Assembly (NCBI GenBank): GCA_003501665.1
Contig: DNOQ01000523.1
Location: 413 to 9,673 of the forward strand
Reading direction: 5' to 3'
From: Bacteroidales bacterium
GTDB taxonomy: Bacteria; Bacteroidota; Bacteroidia; Bacteroidales; VadinHA17
Length of the DNA stretch: 9,261 nucleotides
Position 1 is the stretch's first letter, and every line of letters starts with the position of its first letter. The notes beneath the pieces are model-generated. The model was not told where the DNA came from and searched no databases. It saw only the letters and a list, made by a program, of their open reading frames with translations. This document shows, piece by piece, positions 1-6,118 of this stretch. The position numbers were made by a program, and so were the translations under genes.

Positions 1-1
1 G

Positions 2-1072
2 ACAAATATTATGGTAAGTGCAACACATACACATTCAGGTCCGGTTACTGCGGATCATGTCAGCAGCTCTAACGATCCTGTCGTTCCCAGAACAGATAAT
101 AAATACGTCCGTTATATGGAAGACAAGATAATTGAGGCGGCCTGTAATGCTTTTCATAATGCCTCTCCGGCTGAAGCAGGATTCACTGTGGCTGATGGAA
201 CGGGAGCAGGTACGAATCGTCACAATCCTTCCGGACCTGCGGATCTGGAAATCCCTGTAGTGATTATACGGAATCCGGACAAACATATTATCGCATGTAT
301 GTTGGTTTGTAATATGCATCCCACAGTGTTACATGAAGATTCAAAATTATATAGCGGTGATTTTCCTGCTTTTCTGAGGGAGACCTTACAGAAGAAGTAT
401 TTTAATTGTGAATGCCCTGTATTATATTTCACCGGAGCCGCTGGTAATCAAAGTCCGAGACATGTGACACAAAGTAATACTTTCGAAGAAGCACGAAGAA
501 TTGGAGGATTAATAGCAAATGCGGTTGCCCTGAAAATTATCAAAGGGATAGAATATTCATCCGAAATATCTGTTTTAAGTCTTCAGAAATTTGTTGATTT
601 ACCCAGAAGAAAATTCTCTGATCCTGAATCAGCAAAGGAACAACGAGACAAGTCCTTTGAGCGGTTTGAACATTTGAAAAGGACATCTGCTAACAAACAG
701 GAAATCCGGACAGCTGAAGTAAACTGGTTCGGTGCTGAGGAATCACTCCATTTTGCAACTTTGGCTCAATCACAGGATTTTGAGGATATTTATAAAACAT
801 GTCTTCCTGCAGAAATTCAAATTATTAAAATCGGCAAATGGAATTTTGCAGCCTGGCCGGGAGAAGTCTATATTGAATATGAGATAGAATTGAAAAAAAA
901 GCTTAAGGATACATTTCTGATTACCCTTGCAAATGGTGAATTACAGGGATATATTGCGACAGAAGAAGCAGAGAAAAATGGATACTATGAAGCATTGAAT
1001 TCATTTTTCCATTATACAGCGGGAAGTGTCCTCGTAGAAGAAACTATCAGATTGATAAAATCTCTTGAATAA
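2..1072 (+). CDS. Neutral/alkaline ceramidase-like zinc hydrolase (5' truncated by window edge)
   Basis: The protein belongs to the neutral ceramidase N-terminal domain family (zinc-dependent amide hydrolases). The frame is open to the window edge: the codons before the first ATG (position 11) read T-N-I and continue the conserved strand before the HTHSGP motif, so the true start lies upstream. Numbering from that ATG, the family hallmarks are all visible: HTHSGP at 6-11 (zinc histidine), N-M-H103-P-T (second histidine), G-N-Q-S148-P-R (matching the serine of the GDxSP motif), W-P-G-E285 (zinc glutamate) and G-Y314-I (zinc tyrosine). The C-terminus ends soon after, without the extra beta-sandwich domain of true ceramidases. 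Its stop is directly followed by the FGGY kinase start, so the two are probably co-translated. The sugar-type neighbours argue against ceramide as the substrate; the real substrate is unknown. Family assignment is strong, function weak. Confidence 0.88.
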   Translation, partial: TNIMVSATHTHSGPVTADHVSSSNDPVVPRTDNKYVRYMEDKIIEAACNAFHNASPAEAGFTVADGTGAGTNRHNPSGPADLEIPVVIIRNPDKHIIACMLVCNMHPTVLHEDSKLYSGDFPAFLRETLQKKYFNCECPVLYFTGAAGNQSPRHVTQSNTFEEARRIGGLIANAVALKIIKGIEYSSEISVLSLQKFVDLPRRKFSDPESAKEQRDKSFERFEHLKRTSANKQEIRTAEVNWFGAEESLHFATLAQSQDFEDIYKTCLPAEIQIIKIGKWNFAAWPGEVYIEYEIELKKKLKDTFLITLANGELQGYIATEEAEKNGYYEALNSFFHYTAGSVLVEETIRLIKSLE

Positions 1073-2452
1073 ATGGGTTTATTTCTCGGGTTAGATCTGG
1101 GAACAAGTTATTTCAAAGCCGGATTATTTGATGAAAAAGGAAGGCTGAAAGGATTAGGCCGGCAGCCCGTTCCAAAGTATACAGGCGACGGTACAATTTG
1201 TGAATTGTCCGTTTCAGTCTTCTGGAAAACACTTCGTGACTGTGTGGAAGAGGCTATGCAATCTGCGTATACAACTCCCGGAGATATTCTGGCACTTTCT
1301 TACTCCTCTCAGGCCAATAGTTTTATTCTGCTTGACAACAGGGATCAACATATAACTCCGTTGATCCTTTGGCCTGATAAAAGGGCTGAAAAGACTAATT
1401 TGCCGCACTGGATATCTCAGAATAAGGAAGAGTTTATAAATAAGACCGGATTTGGGATTGATCCGAATTACGAATTATCTGTTTCAAAAATATACTGGTT
1501 TCAGAAGGAAAGACCTGAAATATGGGAAAGGGTAAACAGATTACTATCTATATCGGATTATCTTACATATGAACTTACCGGCGGGAGCTTTTCCGATACC
1601 AGCACTGCATCACTGACAGGATTACTTGATGTCACTGCTGGCCAATGGTGGGATAAATCTTTAAGATCGTTTAATTTAAGTTCAGATTATTTATCTCTAC
1701 CACTAAGAACAGGAATTTTTGCTGGGGTACTGACAAGATCAGGAGCTAAACTCATCGGGCTTAAATCAGGCATTCCATATTTTATGGGAGGGCTTGATCA
1801 TCATTGTGCTGCAATCGGATGTGGTGTGCCGCTAACAAATAGCATAAGCGAATCAACCGGAACCGTATTGGCATGCGTCAGCTATTCGCGAGCCTTTTCT
1901 CCACAACCTTATCGTTTTATTGCGCCGGGATTATCTTCAGGTGATTTCTTTCAAATGGCATTCAACGATAACGGCGCATATTCTTTGGAGTGGTATCAGA
2001 AGACATTTGCATCAGAGTATAGTATTGCCGAATTGCTGGAGATGGCAAAACATATTAATAAAGGTTCTGAGGAATTAGTTGCTTTACCTTGTGCATACAA
2101 AAGTCAGGGTCTGACAGGATTTAGAAATATTACACCTGCTCACAACCACGGCCATTTTGTGAGAGCACTTCTTGAATCAACAGCTGCCAGTCTTGCCTGT
2201 TTGATCAGATCGGTAAGAGATCCTCATTTTTCAGGTGAAGTAATATCTACAGGAGGGGGAGCAAAAAGCGACCTTTGGATAAAAATTAAAGCAGATATTC
2301 TTAAAACCGTATTTTTGATCCCTGAATGTAATGAAACCGCTTGTTTGGGAGCCGCAATGATTGGGGCAAAAGGAACGGGGGAATTTGGCGATTGGAATGA
2401 ACTGACAGAAAAATGGATAAGGTTCAAAGAAATTGTGAAACCCGAAGAATGA
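1073..2452 (+). CDS. FGGY-family carbohydrate kinase
   Basis: This is a 459-residue ATP-dependent sugar or polyol kinase of the FGGY family (xylulokinase, rhamnulokinase and glycerol kinase relatives), expected in the cytoplasm. The N-terminal phosphate-binding loop D-L-G-T-S is at 8-12. The first FGGY signature is seen as S-D-Y-L-T-Y-E-L-T-G at 161-170 followed by D-T-S-T-A-S. The catalytic-base aspartate is probably D242 in G-G-L-D-H-H, the second phosphate loop is S-T-G-T-V at 261-265, and the C-terminal ATP-binding motif is T-G-G-G-A-K-S at 393-399 with L-G-A-A-M-I at 425-430. It is slightly shorter than the usual 480-520 residues but has both lobes. The ATG follows the TAA of the hydrolase with no gap, so translational coupling is likely. 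The substrate-contacting stretch W-P-D-K-R-A (100-105) does not let me name the sugar. It resembles XylB-like enzymes only in general, so no symbol is given. Confidence 0.93.
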   Translation: MGLFLGLDLGTSYFKAGLFDEKGRLKGLGRQPVPKYTGDGTICELSVSVFWKTLRDCVEEAMQSAYTTPGDILALSYSSQANSFILLDNRDQHITPLILWPDKRAEKTNLPHWISQNKEEFINKTGFGIDPNYELSVSKIYWFQKERPEIWERVNRLLSISDYLTYELTGGSFSDTSTASLTGLLDVTAGQWWDKSLRSFNLSSDYLSLPLRTGIFAGVLTRSGAKLIGLKSGIPYFMGGLDHHCAAIGCGVPLTNSISESTGTVLACVSYSRAFSPQPYRFIAPGLSSGDFFQMAFNDNGAYSLEWYQKTFASEYSIAELLEMAKHINKGSEELVALPCAYKSQGLTGFRNITPAHNHGHFVRALLESTAASLACLIRSVRDPHFSGEVISTGGGAKSDLWIKIKADILKTVFLIPECNETACLGAAMIGAKGTGEFGDWNELTEKWIRFKEIVKPEE

Positions 2453-2570
2453 GATCAATTAAAATTAAAGGTAAAATTAACCGGAATTATTTTGGATGTC
2501 TGACCAAGGCTCATCTGTTCATAAATTTCTTGTTACAATTTTTAAGAAAATTAACTAAAATAGATTTGAT

Positions 2571-3488
2571 ATGGAGATTAATAGAATTTCAAGAATGACT
2601 TTGGGGACTGTCCAGTTAGGGTTGGATTATGGAATTGCGAATAAGGAAGGAAAACCAGATGAAGAAAAATCATTCGGAATACTGGATGCTGCATTTGCCA
2701 CCGGGGTTAACTGTCTTGATACCGCAGCTGCCTATGGAGAATCAGAAAAGGTTATTGGCAGATATTTATCTGCAAGGAGAAAAAACAGATCTGAAGTTTC
2801 CCTTGTAACCAAATTCAAATTAGGTATTATCAGCGGATCGGATGTGGAAAAAGCTATGATGAAATCTGTTGAGAGTTCATTGAAAAATCTTCGTACGGAT
2901 TATCTTGATATACTTCTGCTGCATGATGCGAATGAATTTTTAACCTTCGGGAGTATAATAACGAGAGTCTTCGAAAAACTTCTGATAGAAGGTACAGTAA
3001 AAATGACAGGTGCTTCCTGTTATAAATTCAGTGAAATTGAATCTATGACGCAGAATCCTGTTTATAGCGCATATCAGATTCCGGTCAACATCCTTGATAT
3101 GAGAATAACCCGGGGATTGGGTTCAGTAAAACTCCGCGAAAAACTGGTTTTTGCAAGAAGTATATTTTTACAGGGACTGTTTTTCCTGAATCCGGCTAAT
3201 CTTAAAGGGAACCTTAAAGAAATAGATCATTACCTGATTAAAATAGCTGAAATTGCTGCAGGAATGAATATTTCTGTCGCGCAATTATCGGCTGTCTATG
3301 TAAACAGCCTTGATTATATTGACTCATTGGTTATTGGTGCAGATATTCCGCAACATGTGGCTGAAAATGCAAAACTGCTTAATCTCAAACCATTTAGTGA
3401 GGATATAATATATTCAATAGAAGACAGATTAAAAGGAGCCCCGGACTGGCTTTTTATGCCTGGCTTATGGGACAAACAAAAAGACTGA
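2571..3488 (+). CDS. Aldo/keto reductase
   Basis: This is a 305-residue NAD(P)H-dependent oxidoreductase of the aldo/keto reductase superfamily, a TIM barrel acting on aldehydes, ketones or sugar carbonyls in the cytoplasm. The full catalytic tetrad can be located: D50 and Y55 in C-L-D-T-A-A-A-Y, K81 in V-T-K-F, and H118 in L-L-L-H-D. The N-terminal strand L-G-T-V-Q-L-G-L-D-Y-G-I at 11-22 is typical of a clade often seen in surface-polysaccharide and unusual-sugar gene clusters. The cofactor end V-I-G-A near residue 254 is present, and the length is normal. The first ATG (2571) is chosen because residues 3-10 match the usual extension before L-G-T; a second ATG at 2595 (residue 9) is possible. 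It sits 118 bp after the kinase and 137 bp before the SDR in the same direction. The substrate cannot be inferred from sequence alone. Confidence 0.92.
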   Translation: MEINRISRMTLGTVQLGLDYGIANKEGKPDEEKSFGILDAAFATGVNCLDTAAAYGESEKVIGRYLSARRKNRSEVSLVTKFKLGIISGSDVEKAMMKSVESSLKNLRTDYLDILLLHDANEFLTFGSIITRVFEKLLIEGTVKMTGASCYKFSEIESMTQNPVYSAYQIPVNILDMRITRGLGSVKLREKLVFARSIFLQGLFFLNPANLKGNLKEIDHYLIKIAEIAAGMNISVAQLSAVYVNSLDYIDSLVIGADIPQHVAENAKLLNLKPFSEDIIYSIEDRLKGAPDWLFMPGLWDKQKD

Positions 3489-3625
3489 GTATGAATCCAT
3501 TGAATCGATATTTTTTTTGTGCAGGAGCAATATGGTTACAGTTGATATCATTGATAAGAGTCACAGAATTTTGATAATGATATAGTTATTTCAGAACAAT
3601 GATGAAAATCATAAATTAAATTTTT

Positions 3626-4417
3626 ATGGATAATACAATTCCCGGGATATTCGGTCTCGAAGATAAAAAAGTATGGGTATTTGGAGGTGCCGGGCACCTC
3701 GGTAAAGCAGCTGTATTATTAATAAGATCGGCAGGTGCGAAGGTGCTCTGTGTTGACATGGAGAACCGTTCTGAATCATTTGTTGAAACAGGGCACTTAT
3801 GTCCTGATGTTATACCTGTTACTTTAGACGTGCGTGACGGAGAGGTAATAAAGAAATTCGTTGCCGAAAATATAAAAATCTATGGGACACCTGACGGTAT
3901 GGTAAACCTGACATTTGCATCCACAGCGAGGGAAATGGCAGATCTGACTGAAACCGAATTTGATGAAGTAAATCATGGAGGATTAACAGCTACATTTCTT
4001 TTAGCCCGTGAGGTTGGATCTGAGATGGTAAAAGCGGGGCACGGGAGCATAGTTCTATTTTCGAGTATGTATGGATTAGTCTCCCCTTATCCGGAAGTCT
4101 ATCAATCTCCCATGGTAAAAAATCCGATAGAATATGGTGTCGGAAAGGCGGGAATAATTCAGATGACACGTTATCTGGCTGTCAGCTGGGGGAAATCAAA
4201 TGTACGCTGCAATTGTATCTCACCCGGTCCTTTCCCTAATCCTTCAGTGCAGCAGAATAATCCGGCCTTCATTCAGCGACTTGAGCAAAAGTCCCCTATG
4301 GGTCGTATTGGTAATCCTTCAGAGATTGCAGGAGCAGTTGTTTTCCTTGTATCGGAAGCATCGTCATACATAACCGGACATAACCTTATTGTTGATGGAG
4401 GATGGACATGCTGGTAA
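3626..4417 (+). CDS. Short-chain dehydrogenase/reductase (PtmA-like SDR)
   Basis: This is a 263-residue classical SDR, an NAD(P)-dependent dehydrogenase on a Rossmann fold. The cofactor loop is F-G-G-A-G-H-L-G at 19-26, with histidine 24 where the middle glycine usually sits. D44 ends the second strand and suggests NAD(H) preference, D68-V follows, and N94 replaces the start of the NNAG motif. The catalytic serine is S146 or S147, and the Y-x-x-x-K pair is Y170/K174. The serine-to-tyrosine spacing is about ten residues longer than the usual 13, as in PtmA-like oxidoreductases of nonulosonic-acid loci. S-P-G-P-F-P (199-204) and the V-D-G-G-W C-terminus (256-260) are standard. The start at 3626 lies in an A/T-rich leader without a Shine-Dalgarno sequence. 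It is flanked by the AKR and the aldolase gene (52 bp downstream), consistent with oxidation or reduction of a sugar or sugar acid. The exact substrate is unknown. Confidence 0.92.
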   Translation: MDNTIPGIFGLEDKKVWVFGGAGHLGKAAVLLIRSAGAKVLCVDMENRSESFVETGHLCPDVIPVTLDVRDGEVIKKFVAENIKIYGTPDGMVNLTFASTAREMADLTETEFDEVNHGGLTATFLLAREVGSEMVKAGHGSIVLFSSMYGLVSPYPEVYQSPMVKNPIEYGVGKAGIIQMTRYLAVSWGKSNVRCNCISPGPFPNPSVQQNNPAFIQRLEQKSPMGRIGNPSEIAGAVVFLVSEASSYITGHNLIVDGGWTCW

Positions 4418-4469
4418 TATGTTATCTGTCATACAAGTACAGTAATAGTGATTAATAAATTTTATAGAT

Positions 4470-5276
4470 ATGATTATGGAAATGAAAATGAGAGAAAGCC
4501 GGGTGCTGAGAAAACTGAGAGCCGGTGAAATTGTAAGCTGTATTAAACTGAATATCAGCGATGGGCAGGTAGTAGATCTTGTTGCACGGCATGGTTTTGA
4601 TTGTGTATGGCTTGACAGGGAGCATCTTGCAGGTGACTGGGACGTCCTCAATGCGCAGAACTGGGCAGCAAAATCACATGATGTTGACGTTATGGTTCGT
4701 GTACCCCGCGGAAGTTACAGTGATTATATAAAACCCTTCGAGATTGATGCTACCGGTATTCTGGTTCCTCATATAATGAACATTGAAGATGCAAGAAGAG
4801 TGGTTTATATGACAAGGTTTCATCCTGTTGGCCGGCGACCCCTGGATGGCGGTAACGCGGATGGTTTTTATACTGCCCTGGATTTAAATGGTTACATACA
4901 ACAATCTAATAGTCAGCGGTTTATTATTTTACAGATAGAAGATCCCGAACCACTGGACGATCTGGAATCAATAGCTGCCCTTGAAGGTTATGATATGCTG
5001 TTCTTCGGTCCGGGTGATTTCAGCCATGGAATAGGTGCACCCGGAGACTGGAATAATCCCAGGTTGACCGAAGCACGGAAACTTGTCGCTGAAATGGCCA
5101 ATAAGCATGGCAAATTTGCAGCTACAGTAGGAGGTATCGCAACACTTAATGAACTAATTGATATGGGTTATAAATTTATAAGCATAGGAGCTGATGTAGT
5201 GGGATTAAATCAGTATTGCGGGAGTTTAATAAATGATTTCTGCGATATATTGAATCACAGGAACAGGGAAATATGA
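4470..5276 (+). CDS. HpcH/HpaI-family class II aldolase
   Basis: This is a 268-residue metal-dependent aldolase/citrate-lyase-type TIM barrel. The family cleaves 4-hydroxy-2-keto acids or 2-keto-3-deoxy sugar acids, usually to pyruvate and an aldehyde, and the reaction is reversible. The active site is complete: H52 in L-D-R-E-H (general base), R77 in V-R-V-P (pyruvate binding), E157 in Q-I-E-D-P-E and D183 in G-P-G-D-F (metal ligands). The spacings between these residues (25, 80 and 26) closely follow the E. coli HpcH pattern. The stretch G-R-R-P-L-D-G-G-N-A-D-G (121-132) marks a subgroup different from GarL/RhmA, whose substrates I cannot assign. Four in-frame ATGs (4470, 4476, 4482, 4488) leave the start uncertain by up to six residues; the first is used here. 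It is the last plus-strand gene and faces the DUF4251 gene tail to tail. Confidence 0.93.
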   Translation: MIMEMKMRESRVLRKLRAGEIVSCIKLNISDGQVVDLVARHGFDCVWLDREHLAGDWDVLNAQNWAAKSHDVDVMVRVPRGSYSDYIKPFEIDATGILVPHIMNIEDARRVVYMTRFHPVGRRPLDGGNADGFYTALDLNGYIQQSNSQRFIILQIEDPEPLDDLESIAALEGYDMLFFGPGDFSHGIGAPGDWNNPRLTEARKLVAEMANKHGKFAATVGGIATLNELIDMGYKFISIGADVVGLNQYCGSLINDFCDILNHRNREI

Positions 5277-5364
5277 ATTTTAGTTTAATCTCCCGTACCG
5301 GAGCTGAGGGTATGTATACCGGGCAGTCTGGCCTCTTTCTTACCTGCTCTTGATCAGATATTCT

Positions 5365-5928
5365 TCAGATCGTATTCTGCCCCTTGAATACCCTTGAATT
5401 GCCACCTGTTTGCAGATGTCCGTCCCATGTGAGCCGGCCGCGCCATAACCCGGTGACTGTTGCAGTGGCACGGTTATCGGAGGAGACTATCATTGTGACA
5501 TCATAGTGTCCGATGTTCGTGATAAGGCTGAATCGCAGCCGGTGAGTCAATCTTTTGGGATCTCTGAATACTTCCCAGTTCCCCACATTGCCTTCAGCCG
5601 TAACACCACCAACACCGTTATAGCCCCTGCTGAAGTTCGATCCGGTCTGGATCACTCCGTAATTTCCGTTTATCCTGATGAAATTCAGCATGGAAGAAAC
5701 TGGTATCATATCTCCGTACTGATTTTTAAGATAATCGGCCACCAACACAAAATTCCTGGCATGAAGCAGTGTATCAAGCATATAATAGTTTGCAGTCCTC
5801 TGTGCTTTTCTTACCTCTTTTCTTTCCTGGCGATCAAGTTTAACATTCTGTGAATAACTATTTTGAAATGTCCAGATTAATCCCGCAATCAAAAAGAGGC
5901 TTAACGTTTTAAATCTTAATGTTTTCAT
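5365..5928 (-). CDS. DUF4251 family secreted protein
   Basis: This is a 187-residue protein of the DUF4251 family, known almost only from Bacteroidota and of unknown function. Residues 1-26 form a signal peptide: K2 and R5-K7, a hydrophobic core at about 9-21, and probable cleavage near S26/Q27. There is no cysteine at the cleavage site, so it is not a lipoprotein, and export to the periplasm or beyond is expected. The domain covers about residues 45-183, with the family motifs V-A-D-Y-L-K (63-68), I-P-V-S-S-M-L-N-F-I (75-84) and Y-N-G-V-G-G-V-T-A-E-G (103-113), and the usual ending V-F-K-G (180-183). The length is normal. It lies 190 bp downstream of the TPR membrane-protein gene on the same strand, with inverted repeats in between, so it may have its own promoter. 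The ATG is at 5926-5928, and the charged segment 31-44 precedes the domain. Confidence 0.9.
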   Translation of the reverse strand: MKTLRFKTLSLFLIAGLIWTFQNSYSQNVKLDRQERKEVRKAQRTANYYMLDTLLHARNFVLVADYLKNQYGDMIPVSSMLNFIRINGNYGVIQTGSNFSRGYNGVGGVTAEGNVGNWEVFRDPKRLTHRLRFSLITNIGHYDVTMIVSSDNRATATVTGLWRGRLTWDGHLQTGGNSRVFKGQNTI

Positions 5929-5965
5929 AACCTCTGTTTTATTGTTTATAAAAGCAGTTCAAATA

Positions 5966-6032
5966 ACATGCCATTCAGAGGTAGTGAAAAGAGATACACT
6001 ACTATTTAACATAATATTAATATATGGCATGT
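5966..6032. repeat. Nested inverted repeats upstream of the DUF4251 gene
   Basis: An outer perfect 9-bp dyad (ACATGCCAT at 5966-5974, ATGGCATGT at 6024-6032) encloses a second perfect 6-bp dyad (GTAGTG at 5981-5986, CACTAC at 5997-6002) with a 10-nt loop. The element lies in the 190-bp gap, 38 nt before the DUF4251 start codon and 86 nt after the stop of the TPR gene. It could act as an operator, an mRNA structure or part of a transcription end. No U-run follows it on either strand. The pairing is visible and the role is unknown. Confidence 0.4.
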
Positions 6033-6118
6033 CCATTGTGGAATGCAGTAAAGTTCATGGAATTCCTGTAAAAAAATGACTGGTAAAATTTTTGCGACAG
6101 GTTTATGTGATTAATCAG

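Noticed and set aside
11..13. ATG at 11 as the true start of the ceramidase-like gene
   Set aside because: Starting here would leave the protein beginning at the zinc-binding strand without the domain's first part; the frame is open to the edge, so the gene is truncated.
2460..2480. Direct repeat TAAAATTAA twice after the FGGY kinase
   Set aside because: It is low-complexity A/T sequence with two copies only and no link to a known site.
3545..3583. 8-bp inverted repeat ATATCATT/AATGATAT in the gap before the SDR gene
   Set aside because: It is made only of A/T-rich sequence with a 23-nt loop in an A/T-rich gap. Chance is a sufficient explanation.
5277..5364. Possible bidirectional terminator between the convergent genes
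   Set aside because: Only short stems of 4-5 bp (such as CTCC/GGAG near 5291-5303 and GGTAT/ATACC near 5313-5325) were found, and none is followed by a T-run on either strand.
5381..5400. Tandem 10-bp near-repeat CCCTTGAATA/CCCTTGAATT in the 3' end of the DUF4251 gene
   Set aside because: There are only two copies and the family's usual V-F-K-G ending is in frame, so there is no sign of a damaging duplication.
6070..6095. A-run and T-run pairing (AAAAAT/ATTTTT) after the TPR gene stop as a terminator
   Set aside because: The stem would consist of A-T pairs only and be too weak for an intrinsic terminator.
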